In this document: in pieces, positions 34,801 through 43,985 of the stretch
Layout: each line of letters opens with the position of its first letter
Position numbering within the stretch: position 1 is the first letter of the stretch
Assembly (NCBI RefSeq): GCF_000003815.2
Contig: NC_049980.1
Span: 1,887,960-1,951,959 of the forward strand
Reading direction: 5' to 3'
Origin: Branchiostoma floridae
Taxonomy: Eukaryota > Chordata > Leptocardii > Amphioxiformes > Branchiostomatidae
DNA: 64,000 nucleotides
Position numbers and translations under genes: made by a program
Notes under the pieces: generated by a model
The model's input: only the letters and a program-made list of their open reading frames with translations
What the model was told of the DNA's origin: nothing
Databases searched by the model: none

Positions 34801-37800
34801 TGTAATTGTACCGACCACTTGACATTGGACCTGGACAAGGGAGCAGTTGCATTATAAAGCATTAACCCCCCAAGTACCCTCTAATTAAATTACAGCCAAG
34901 TGTAACACATTATAATGCGAACAACCATTGGACAAACTTCAACTTGGCAGCTCTAACGAAATATTTGGTTGAGCTTGACAATAACTTTTGCAATGTGTTG
35001 GCCTTAGTAACTTTGTTTTTGCTTTGGTCAAAAATGAGCTTTGATGTTTATTAATCATCCAATTGAAACCCATGTTTAAGACTTCAACAAAGGGCCTTCA
35101 TAGAAATTGGCAGCTCTTAAGAAATAGAGGTCCAATCTTAAAAACAATGTTTGTAGCATGTGTGTGAATAGTTGTTCATCATTTTCCCGGAAAACCGGAA
35201 GTTGCGTTGCAGTACCAAGGAAAGAAGCCAGGGGGCCCAAAATCTAATCATTTCTAGCTTTCATCACACCCTACCAACACAGCAAGTATGAAACCAATCC
35301 ACCCAGCCGTTCTTGAGCCGATCGACAGACAGACAGAGCAACGCTACTGAAAATATAACCTCCATGACATTTCATGGAGGTAAAAAAATAAAGCACAAGG
35401 CTTGCATTTCGTGGTGCGTTTGGCCCAAAAGCTATAGGTCTCGGGTTCGACATGCCCCTATGTTGTCTCCTTGGGAAAGGCGCTCTACGCAACTTTCCTC
35501 ACTCAACGGTGGTGTGACTGTCGGCTAATCTGTCTCAAGTATTCCCTAACATTGATGAGGGCACACATGGACTTAGTGCACCAATGTACCTGCCAAAAAG
35601 TGCACATTTGCCACCAAGAACGGTATTTTTTTTTCATTTTGTATTGAATGAAGTATGTAGTTAGTCTGGTACATCCCAACACAAAACGCCAGGCCTGCGG
35701 GTAAACGAACGACGGGAATCAGTTTTGATTGACAACTCTACTTGCCGATTTCCCAAGAGCTTGTTATCGCTCCGAGTCAGACTGTCCTTAGTTGTGCCAC
35801 GGGAGGAGAGGCTGTATGATTAGAATTCTTGGCATCGGGCCGACACCGCCTCCTTCGGTGATTTCAGACAATAGATCTGTTCAAAGCCTTGTCATTACCC
35901 TACTTTCATCCTTGACTGAGCTGAAAGTCGTGCTTTGAAAAATAAGAGTTTTGGCTTCAGGTTTCATCCCATTTTGAAAATGTCGCTTTTGTATTCTATC
36001 TATGGCCACGGCAAGTCTACTTAATGGATGACATGTTCTATAGATTTCAAATCTAGCGCTTTAGCTCAGAAAAACCAATGAAAGACCTTTATTTTGCGTT
36101 ATGTACGTTATATCCAGTGACATAAGGATGTGTTGTCTTTGCTACATCTACAAAGACTAAAATATACTCGTATGTACAGGTTCACTTCCTCCCTGTCTGG
36201 AAGACAGCTGTTAATGTCAAGACAGATGGAGCTTATGATATGTGGTTTATATACATGTAATTAATTGCATAAGGAAACTGTGCTGTTTAGTCTTCTATTT
36301 TTCTGCGTTATTCAGAATACATTTTAATATATTCTGTGCTATTTAGAACGAGTATGATAAATTCAATGGGGATCACGTGTGACACACTTTCGATTATCAT
36401 CAACAATTTATGATTCATAAATCGTAGGAAACAACACCTGAATAGGATTTCTATATCTCCCGCAAACCTTACCTTACGGTGCAACTAGCGTGCAAAACTA
36501 TTCATTCTTAAAACCCTGCAATTCAAAGCAATGCCTCTTCCTGCCGAAAAAAAAGATATATTAGCCTCCTGACTCGACCGAAATGAAATAGTCGATATTC
36601 GCTCATGGCTTTGGTTTCCACTGTTTTATACTCTTTATCTGTTTTGCTACTTCAGAGTGTAGCCACCTTGGTACGGTGTTTCGCCTTCTATTGATCACTT
36701 ATCCTTATCTTTTCAAAACATGCATCCGAAATGTGGCTGGTAGAATCAATCATGTTGTTCTACACGTACGGTAGTAATTCTAAGGGCACAACCCACCGTA
36801 CCTGCAATTTGTCCGTACGTTTTTTTGGGAGGCCACGTCCGCCAAGTATTTCTGAAAACGTTCAGGCCGTACAGGTCAGGGGGGGTATCCGCAGCCTGAT
36901 GGCAGACAAAGTTTTGCCTGCACGTAAAGTTCTACGGCGTGTCTGCGTGCTCCAAAATCCGTCGGACTCCCTACGAGTTCGTACGGAGGCGGTACTTACC
37001 ACTTACGGATCCCAAAATATTGCCCACGTATTTGCACGTACGGCGGGTTGTGCCCTTAGCTTTAAAATAATGTGCCTTGCCTGTCATGACGCCAAGAGTT
37101 AGGTACACGTAGACGACCCTGGTAGAGAAGCTGGCAAACATGCAGCCACAGGCGCTCATCACTCCTCCCAACATCACCGCACACCGAGGCCCCACGGCTC
37201 TGTTCGCCAGACTCGCGAGGGGGCCTAGGAGGGAAGTTGTGTCCAAGAGAATAGCGTATCACTTTAAATGACAAGAAAGCAACACATTGTAGGCAAAGCA
37301 AGGTTGAACTGTAATTTTCGACACAAGTGTTTGGCTGTTCAGCGTTGGTTCAGAAAGACTTTTAGAGACACAAGCTTTAAATGAGCTTTAAATTTCTATC
37401 TGAAAACGCCTGCATTAGAACACATCAACCTTCTCTCAACCGAGACGGGGGCCGATACCAACTGCCGGGCACCTTTGACCCGATGCATGCGGTACACATT
37501 CAGGTCACGTGACATATGCTTTGGGTCATTCCAACTTGAAAACAATCAGAGGAATGAGCGAAGGCATGTTGGTAAGAGTTTTGCGTTGTGATTAGAAATA
37601 CCGTATAAAATCTCTACATTCTTTGGACCAAAATAATTTTTCTGTACAGAAATGACTCATAAAATCTCTACAAGCTTTAGACTGAAAGGAATCCTTTGAG
37701 TACAGACATAACGTATAAAATCTCTACAATCTTTGGACCAAGACGAATTCTTTGTGTACATACCTTGTACCTTGGTCCCTTAAACCCAGTATTCCTGGAC

Positions 37801-38989
37801 CAACACGAACAGAAAATCAAAATGAATTGTGAGAAAATGAATTTGCGTACCTCCTCCGTACATGGATGCCAGCGTGATGGACGTGATCCAGGACGTCTTC
37901 CCGTAGGTCGTGTCAAAGTGGTCAACAAACTCAAGAAAGAACACGCCCAGAGACCTAAGTAAAAATGGAGCAAACAAATTTATATAAAAGTCTCGATCTA
38001 TTCTGTATGACTTGTAAAGAGAAGTTTCATCTTAGCCTGATTAAATCTCGCAGCCCGCCAAACATCCGCCGGCCCCCGCGGGGAGGGGCGAGTTACAGCC
38101 CTGGACAGCGGAGTTTGTGTTACACAGACTAGTTTCATGTATGCCTCGCCGTTTAGTGCGTAATATTGGACTTTTTTGGGTTGGAAAATAGAACACTAGC
38201 GGTACAGTCAAAACTGCGCAATTGATCATGACCATCTTTACAGATCAGGACCAAATGAGCAATGTGAGCACTAGCTATCATACAATTTTCCCATTGACAC
38301 AAAGCACTAAGAATCCTGCCTATAGTGACTTCATATCCACATGGCCCAGAGTTTATCGGTCCCATTGTTCTCTTTGCCAGTTTTAACTGTATTGCAAGCT
38401 CCTGTCAAACTGTCAAACATCTATGTGCGACAGTTACCTAGCTGTAAACTTTTGTCAGATAAATCACCAACAACTGCAAAGAGAGGCAAAACGAAATTTA
38501 AAAAATTCATACCTCCGTGAAGTATTTACATTTTATTGAGAATTTGCTATCGCTTTATTTAATATTGTGGATTTCACACTTATTCTGTCTGCCCATTCTA
38601 CAGCCTACTAGTACAAGTTTGGAACCGGACCAAGCCAACCTTCCCGTACTGGGGAACAACATTGGACCCGGGCCAGGCAAAAACTTTCTCTAAATTTCTA
38701 ACATCAGCTGACACAACTGCGGACACAAACTAAGACAAAAGAAACAAACACACAGAGACCGAAATCAATAGCTCTGTTTTCACGGAGGTAATAAGACAAA
38801 AACAAGAAAGTACCAATTACCGAACCTTATCGTCCCCGCCGTACAGAAACACACGGTAAACCCGGCCAGGACCACGCACCACCCCCAGCCTCCATCCGGG
38901 GCCTCCGCGCGTTTTTCGGAGGGCCTTTTCATTCCTTCATCGGTTTCGGGCGCTGGGCTGCTCCTTTCTATCGACGACATTTTCTTCAT
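22856..38989 (-). CDS. SLC16-like monocarboxylate transporter 2 (5 exons)
   Basis: Exons, 5' to 3': 38989-38826, 37954-37851, 37224-37081, 24769-23933, 23061-22856, giving 484 aa. Signature DGGWGW is at residues 32-37, GRYFDKRRTLA at 153-163, and the TM8 Asp/Arg pair is D318 and R322 (GDIIGR), as in proton-coupled MCTs. Introns 2-4 are phase 1 at the same positions as the three introns of transporter 1. Intron 1 (phase 2, within the TIR codons) has no counterpart there. Intron 3 is 12,311 bp, begins GC (CAG then GCAAGG) and encloses the LRR gene on the other strand. An acceptor-like TTTCGACAG just before the ATG (exon edge about 39002) suggests a 5' UTR intron. The two transporters are convergent paralogues; substrate is unknown. 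Confidence 0.92.
23082..23284. repeat. Foldback element beside the last exon of transporter 2
   Basis: Arms: AAGCCCTTTCGTACATTGGA plus CGCGCGGGCGACAGGAAC on the left, and GTTCCTGTCGCCCGCGCA plus TCTAATGTGCGAAAGGGCCT on the right. It ends about 20 bp from the intron 4 acceptor (exon edge 23061). Related to the elements at 9013 and 11091. Confidence 0.8.
23697..23873. repeat. Palindromic MITE family D, copy 2
   Basis: The ends are AACGCTAGTTCACCTTTAAC and its inverse GATAAAGGTATGCTAACG, with the inner arm GGATATAGGTTACCCCGCGG. It is in intron 4 of transporter 2, about 60 bp from the donor of exon 4. Confidence 0.8.
24848..26598. repeat. Direct repeats (about 175-200 bp) flanking a 1.4 kb insert
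   Basis: 24848-25022 and 26397-26598 are near-identical in the same orientation (TTCTTAAGTGAGAAT, ATATTTTGACAAGTTTTC, AATACGAATCGTGCC, AGATCTTGAGAGATGAGT, ATATTACCAACCTATCC). The second has about 30 bp more. The DNA between them includes the family H copy at 25360-26045. This looks like a local segmental duplication in intron 3 of transporter 2. Confidence 0.7.
25360..26045 (+). repeat. Dispersed family H copy
   Basis: Contains CTACCACCAAGATGTCAAGA, repeated AATTATGCAAAT motifs, (CAGA)n and the terminal hairpin CCTCCATGACATTTCATGG. The same end is found at 35355-35382 and a near version at 43960-43980. No protein-coding content. Confidence 0.55.
26739..26815. repeat. (AGTG)n microsatellite
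   Basis: About 77 bp of AGTGAGTG repeat, directly before the tandem array. The minus-strand frame of repeated SLTH residues is an artefact of it. Confidence 0.95.
28361..28450 (+). pseudogene. Truncated LRR exon 1 copy, unit 1
   Basis: The frame from ATG 28361 gives MAQNVLLTAMIMMTLLCTSC and continues ISDSCPNCT, then a TAG that spans the unit junction. It is the signal peptide of the nested LRR gene with none of the mature protein and no donor site. The longer in-frame start at 28256 is also open. Confidence 0.8.
29382..29471 (+). pseudogene. Truncated LRR exon 1 copy, unit 2
   Basis: As in unit 1: from ATG 29382 it reads MAPNVSLTAMIMMTLLCTSC plus ISDSCPNCT and stops at the junction. It differs from unit 1 at few positions. 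Both copies carry an ATGATAATGATG insertion-like difference relative to the intact exon at 30704. Confidence 0.8.
30704..34267 (+). CDS. LRR-containing single-pass membrane protein (3 exons), nested gene
   Basis: Exons 30704-31013, 31642-31959 and 32928-34267 join in phase 1 and give 655 aa. Order: signal peptide (about 1-22, LLTAILTTLLCTSC core); Cys-rich N-cap with CPNC and CVTC; about six to seven LRRs (LYELFLSHNNL, LRFLNLDHNEI, LRVLDLRHNQI, LKVLRLASNNL, LETLDLSDNLI); an LRRCT-like cap with NPIRCTCTLRWL; an Ig-like region with a C, W and YYAC pattern; a Thr/Ser-rich stalk; a TM segment at about 551-575; and an 80-residue tail with HTYETI and TPYGQA tyrosine motifs. Probably a cell-surface recognition or adhesion receptor, ligand unknown. 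An in-frame ATG at 30599 would bury the signal peptide, so 30704 is preferred. It sits inside intron 3 of transporter 2, on the opposite strand. Confidence 0.88.
31455..31560 (-). mobile_element. tRNA-derived SINE fragment in LRR intron 1
   Basis: The minus strand reads like a tRNA: GTAGTTCCGTGGTTAGCGG (A-box region), then GGATTCGGGAATTCGAATCC (B-box region). Acceptor and anticodon stems pair poorly, so this is not called as a working tRNA. Confidence 0.55.
32455..32840 (-). repeat. Dispersed family H copy in LRR intron 2
   Basis: It starts TCCATGAAAAATGGAGGTAT, the inverse of the end at 43960, followed by a GT-rich tract (32483-32545). It then has GGACATGCTATGGTCTTGAT and TGTAAGGAAGAAGTGGTG, shared with the other H copies. 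Confidence 0.6.
34614..34619 (+). terminator. Candidate poly(A) signal of LRR gene
   Basis: AATAAA, 347 bp after the LRR stop codon, in an A/T-rich 3' UTR-like stretch. Confidence 0.55.
35195..35385 (+). repeat. Dispersed family H, 3' fragment
   Basis: TTGCAGTACCAAGGAAAGAAGCC, shared in part with 25860, leads to GCAAGTATGAAACCAATCCA, a CAGACAGACAG tract and the hairpin CCTCCATGACATTTCATGG. Directly followed by a SINE. Confidence 0.6.
35386..35530 (+). mobile_element. tRNA-derived SINE
   Basis: A head with B box GGTCTCGGGTTCGAC is followed by CTTGGGAAAGGCGCTCTACG and CAACTTTCCTCACTC, the same body as the SINE at 55775-55900 in opposite orientation. The A-box half is decayed. Confidence 0.65.
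36780..37059. repeat. Palindromic MITE family C, copy 2
   Basis: The ends are CTAAGGGCACAACCCACCG and its inverse CGGCGGGTTGTGCCCTTAG. It is in intron 3 of transporter 2 and stops about 20 bp from the GC donor of exon 3 (37081/37080). Confidence 0.85.
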
Positions 38990-39576
38990 GTAGCGCAGTG
39001 CACTGTCGAAAAAAAAATATTAAATTGTAGACTCCAGTAACAAAATCTTCTTACAGATACAATAACACTAAAGTAGCGTTGTCTCTTTTACCAAACGGGT
39101 GCCTTGTGACCTAGTTTTAGGCCATATTGATCTGATGATATGGATGACATCCGCCCACTCATCAATATTCGGCCGTTTCAAAAAAAGGTTTGGTTTTCAA
39201 CAATACGTTAAATCATACAAAGCAGCTGTAAAAAGAGCAAATATATGCCGCAGTTTGGATAAAAGACGAAAACGTATGCTACTATCTACTAAGAATGCCA
39301 AGGACAATTCCAAGGTCAAAAAATATTTAAGAATATCAATTTAGACAAGGAATCTATTATTTGGTATACCACACTCTGTGTGTCCAGTCATAACGAAGGC
39401 AACGCAAGATCAGATCAGTTTAGGTTCCTAGAGGATGTCATCCATATAATCAAACCAACATGGCCTAATTCCAAATCTGAACTACCACCGACCCGTTAGC
39501 AGGTGAGAGCGATCAATAGTAAAGGCGCAGTAAGCTAGCGAGTCATTGGTGATCATTACCGGCGGAAGCGGGGAGT
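38990..39576. other. Upstream region of transporter 2
   Basis: An acceptor-like T-run plus CGACAG just upstream of the ATG implies a 5' UTR exon further out, which I could not place. Two copies of a GGATGACATCC-like motif (39140 and its inverse at 39433) recall family X. The 81-codon frame at 39099-39344 has no family features. Confidence 0.4.
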
Positions 39577-39768
39577 CATCCTCCTACGCAGGGACATCCA
39601 ACGGCGAAACCGCCTGTCTGGATGTACCCTGCTCTTTTAACCGCCACTCTTAGTTCCTGTGGACGCCCCCCCCCCACCAGCTGTCTGGATGTACCCTGCT
39701 TTAACAACCGTCACTCTTAGTTCCTGACCGCCCTGCTTATAAATATCAATTAGCTTGCCTTATATGGT

Positions 39769-40829
39769 CAAGTCAAGTCAAGTCAAGTCAAGTCAAGTTT
39801 ATTGCACAACGATTGCATCAGGTACAATGTATGGCAAATAACATGTATTACAATGTACTAACAACTACAAACCATGACTATACGACGATACAACTCATTA
39901 CCATAACTACATGTAGTACAGGAATGTGAATATAAATGGCGTGTTAACGTAGTGTAAAATACAACTTAAATGATTAGGTCTAATCTGCTATTGTACAATA
40001 CATTCTCTCTTTTTCAGAGCAGTACAAATGTATTGGCCTAGATATGTAGACATGTGGTCTGGACATGACATAAGTAGTTTGAAAATACCTGTGTTTGTCT
40101 TTGGCAATGGTGTACTAGATTTACATGTGATCATATCCATTAATTTTTGTCTCTCTACGGTATATGCAGAGCATGTCATTAGAAAATGAAATTCGTCTTC
40201 AATACCATCTTGACATGACGGACATAGTCTCTGGTTGGCTGGTATATTATGATACCGACCCTTTTCTATTTCCAAGCAGTGTGAACTGATTCTTAATTTG
40301 GTTATGTTAACAACAAAGGCTTTATTATGAATTGACGAAAGGTAATTTTCAAGTGTGAATTGACTTTTGATTTGGGAATAAGTTTTTAGTTTGTTACAAC
40401 TCTTTACTTCTTGTCGCCATCCAGAGAGAAATGCGTCTTTAAGACGTTCTTTGAATATGTTTCCAAAGTGTTTGGCATTAACGGCAGGGTTTAACCAAAC
40501 ACTTTGGAAACCATTCCTGCACAAAATGTCTTGAACGAGTATGATCCAATCTAGTTCTTGTTCAACTGCTGTGTCATATGCCTTTTTTACAATTCTATCA
40601 TTGGGTAGGGTACGTAGTCTAAGCCAGTATTTGATAAGTTGTGTTTGTGTGTCAATAGACAAAGGGAACATTCCTAATTCGCCTCTAATGGCGGCGTTTA
40701 CAGAGCCTCTTGGGACACAGAGTAGCATTTTGCAATAGTTAACATGTTCTAAGTCAGGTATCTCATAGGAAATGGTAGGCTGTTCTAATAAAATATTTCT
40801 ATCAGCTAGGGTTTTAGAGTTATACATTC
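39769..40829 (-). mobile_element. 5'-truncated LINE with short-repeat tail
   Basis: On the minus strand, a reverse-transcriptase C-terminal region is followed by about 180 bp of 3' UTR and a terminal (TTGAC)n tail, seen as TCAAG repeats at 39769-39798. CR1-like LINEs often end in such short repeats. The 5' end is cut near 40829. A CTTAT match on both sides could be part of a target duplication. Confidence 0.75.
39988..40827 (-). pseudogene. LINE ORF2 C-terminal fragment
   Basis: An intact 279-codon frame corresponds to the region after the RT domain of a non-LTR retrotransposon. The clearest part is a zinc-finger-like segment, CPSCQDGIEDEFHFLMTC, preceded by LRISSHCLEIEKGRYHNI. No YADD catalytic box or endonuclease domain is present, so it cannot retrotranspose itself. 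The frame is unbroken, suggesting a fairly young insertion. Confidence 0.8.
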
Positions 40830-41477
40830 AGCTTATCTTTGTACTTCTTATTGAAAACTGAAAAGCCTATTTTCTGATTGGCTGACAGCTGGTTAGTGGC
40901 GACGACCACAGGAACTAAGAGTAACGGTTGAGAAAGCAGGGTACATCCAGACAGGCGGTTTCGGCGTTGGATGTCCGTGCGTAGAAAAATGCAGGGAGTC
41001 TACCATGCAGGAACCATCTAGGCTACTTTACTATAAGAAGAACGTTTCAATATAAAAGACACTAATGTCTGCTGATGTAGGTCAAGGAGCTTTTCTCTGC
41101 CATGCTGGTGTCACCTCTCTGAGGATAAACTAAACTGAACTGAATGTATTTATTGATATGTATCATGTGAGAAACAACGATCCATCCACTGTCATAGTTT
41201 CCGGTTCAATCTCTGCATTAACGAGATTTATGGATATCATCAGAAATGTAAACAGCACGATTTAGGAAAGCTTTATGAATTGTCGTTGCTATAATGACGT
41301 TCTTGTTACCATCGTACCATGTAATTGCCCGTGGTTCCATTATATGATATTTGCATCATGGGGAGGATTTTTCATTTTACGTGGAAATAAAATGCCAACG
41401 CCCCTGCGGGATTCTTCTACCTCGTTTTGTTTCGAAAAGACAAGTGACAGGTTAAAGCTGGAATCCGTAGGAGTCGA

Positions 41478-41985
41478 AATGGTGGTGTAAGTAGGAGCTA
41501 ATTCTACAGTAAATGGTGGTGTAAGTAGGAGCTACTTCTACAGTAAATGGTGGTGTAAGTAGGAGCTACTTCTACAGTAAATGGTGGTGTAAGTAGGAGC
41601 TACTTCTACAGTAAATGGTGGTGTAAGTAGGAGCTACTTCTACAGTAAATGGTGGTGTAAGTAGGAGCTACTTCTACAGTAAAAGGTGGTGTAAGTAGGA
41701 GCTACTTCTACAGTAAATGGTGGTGTAACTAGGAGCTAGCTCTACATTAAATGGTGGTGTAACTAGGAGCTAGCTCTACAGTAAATGGTGGTGTAAGTAG
41801 GTGCTACCTCTACAGTAAATGGTGGAGTAAGTGGGAGCTGCTCTACATTAAATGGCGGTGTAACTAGGAGCTAGCTCTACATTAAATGGCGGTGTAACTA
41901 GGAGCTAGCTCTACATTAAATGGTGGTGTAACTAGGAGCTAGCTCTACATTAAATGGTGGTGTAAGTAGGAGCTACCTCTACTGA
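41478..41985. repeat. 34-bp minisatellite, about 15 units
   Basis: The unit is GGTGGTGTAAGTAGGAGCTA plus CTTCTACAGTAAAT. Left-hand units carry CTACTTCTACAGT; right-hand units carry CTAGCTCTACATT, creating the 10-bp palindrome GAGCTAGCTC. It is intergenic, between transporter 2 and ENDOU. Confidence 0.95.
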
Positions 41986-43129
41986 AATTACCATGGAAAG
42001 TACACGTACATGTAATGACTGTTAGATGTTATGAGAAACATAACCTCACTTTTCATGAGTAATTTGAACTTGTAATGAAACGTCCAGCCTTGACTGATGC
42101 AGTCCCACTGGCTATGACATGATCGGCAAGCTCGCGTAATGTATCTTTCCCCTCCGACCCTCAGCCCTTTACTGGAAAACGCTCACACATAGAAATTGAG
42201 GTCCCCTGAATGCGCCAGCGCTACCCAGACTGGGTAATGCGACAATTATCTTTGAGGCTCCCTTTCCACTAGACGGTCGATCGCTGAGTGATCGTAGAGC
42301 GAACAAAATTGGATTTGCTTCATTGTTAATCTGAATATGATGTACGAGGCAAAAGTATGATTTAAAAGATAAAACAAACAAAAATGTGAAACTAAATGTC
42401 TTCAATAACCATGACGTTATGCGTTCTCTACGAACGAGGAAATTACACCTGGCTTGTAATATGTCCACATATAGAAGTGGAGCAACATCTACTGGAGGCT
42501 TAAAACAAGCTTGGGAAGAGAGAAGAAAGAAAGAAGAGAAGTCCATACATCACCTTTAAAAAGACAAAGAAGAGTGCATCACCTCGTTGTTGACAAGATA
42601 TTTACCCGCTGTCAGATGCACCCACACATGTCCTCATGCTGAACTACGCGATGCTTCGTTTATTAAAGCTCACATCTGAATACCCGTCTGCGCCGAACGT
42701 TCCGTAGGATGGCTATATCCTGGTAGAACTGAGTAGAAAGGTGTAAGATCGGATGTACAGGAGATGGCTTAGTTGCGGCGTTGCCGATCAGTTGATCCAA
42801 TCATTCCCTGTAGCGGGCGATGGAAAGCAGTACCAGGTCCCCTCGTCTCCAGCACACGAACACGTACCTCTCCCCCTGCCCCACAAAGGAACGTGTTGGA
42901 ATTCAAGCCGTAACTTCATCAGTTAAGGATTTCGGACACCGCCACGATGCCTCAATTTTCCGCTCTACCGAGCAGCGCTGAACGCACTTGTACATGTGTG
43001 AGGATGGGAATAAAATTTTCATTGTCAATAGCGTTCTGATGGTAACAGCTCAGCACTATATGGGCGGCTCTTGATTTATTTTACACCGAAACAGCGAAAT
43101 TATCATTTAAAAATGGATTTTTTTTGTCA
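41986..43129. other. Gene-free stretch
   Basis: No supported gene. CCCTTTCCACTAGACGGTCG at 42260 resembles ends near 17480 and 60615, probably a fragment of that element family. The 125-codon minus frame at 42169-42546 has no recognisable domain. Confidence 0.45.
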
Positions 43130-43285
43130 AGAAGGTTATGTTTTGGGTGCTGTTTGTGAGTCTGTATGTCTATCTATATGTCTTTGGACTGCATAACTCG
43201 AGAAGCTGTATTTGGTAAGTGCGAGGGAACGAAAAAATCAAGTTCGAGTGTGTGTGTGTATGTGTCTGTACGTTCGTGTGCTCGT

Positions 43286-43322
<37 letters not shown>

Positions 43323-43985
43323 CGTGCGTGAATGAGTGAGTGCGTGTGTGTGTGTGTGTGTGTGCGTGCGTGCGTACGTGTGTGTGTGTGTGCGCGCGCG
43401 CGCGTGTGTTCTCTGATGTATGATGTTTGTTCCAGACCGAACCAGAACCGGTTTTTATATCTTTTCGTCCTGGACATACCAGATAGCTTTTGATGTAAGG
43501 AAAAAGTGTGCAGGTTTGGGCTCCCTAGCAACTTGGTCTGGAACTGCAAAGGCACTTTGTTCAAATCTTTCAAGGAGGACCAAATATCATGGAAATCCAT
43601 CGTTCCTATGTTCTGTTATGGTCATTGGAAGATTTTGACAAATTGACCCTGCAGTTCCAGAGCAAGCCGCTAGGGGGCTCAAACCTAAATACCGTCTTCC
43701 TTGCATCACAAGCTATCTGCTACAAAAAAATCAAGACCATAGCATGTTCAGGTCAAAAGATACAAAAAAAAATCGAAGTTCTGCTGCAGTACCAAGGTCA
43801 CACACAAGGGGCCCAAAATTGACCTTTCAAACGCCTACCCACATACCAAATATCATTGCAATCCATCCAGACGTTCTAAAGTTATGCTGACCACAAATAT
43901 CCTGACACACAGACACACACAGACACACACACACACACACAGACACACCAAAAACTATACCTCCATTTTTCATGGAGGTAATGAT
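43130..43985 (+). repeat. Dispersed family H, longest copy, with GT tract
   Basis: It begins AGAAGGTTATGTTTTGGGTG, has a long GT/GCGC tract (43249-43410), then CCTGGACATACCAGATAGCT, AGCAAGCCGCTAGGGGGCTC and ACCAAATATCATTGCAATCC. It ends in an ACAC run and CCTCCATTTTTCATGGAGG. A further partial copy starts at 44429. All frames across the GT tract are artefacts. Confidence 0.6.

Larger units (their letters stand above)
39577..40986. repeat. Palindromic MITE family G, copy 1, split by a LINE
   Basis: The left arm begins CATCCTCCTACGCAGGGACA, with GTCTGGATGTACCCTGCT and CTCTTAGTTCCTG. The right arm is the inverse, ending TTGGATGTCCGTGCGTAG. The left arm contains an extra partial duplication (CTGTCTGGATGTACCCTGCT twice). 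A 5'-truncated LINE (39769-40829) sits where an uninterrupted copy at 48209 has its centre. Confidence 0.8.

Noticed and set aside
36971-37246. Exon 3 of transporter 2 extended into the MITE at 36780-37059
   Set aside because: The open frame runs past the GC donor into the palindrome. Phase and family alignment require splicing at 37081.
43238-43600. 120-codon minus-strand frame rich in His-Thr
   Set aside because: Translation of the GT/AC tract inside a family H repeat.
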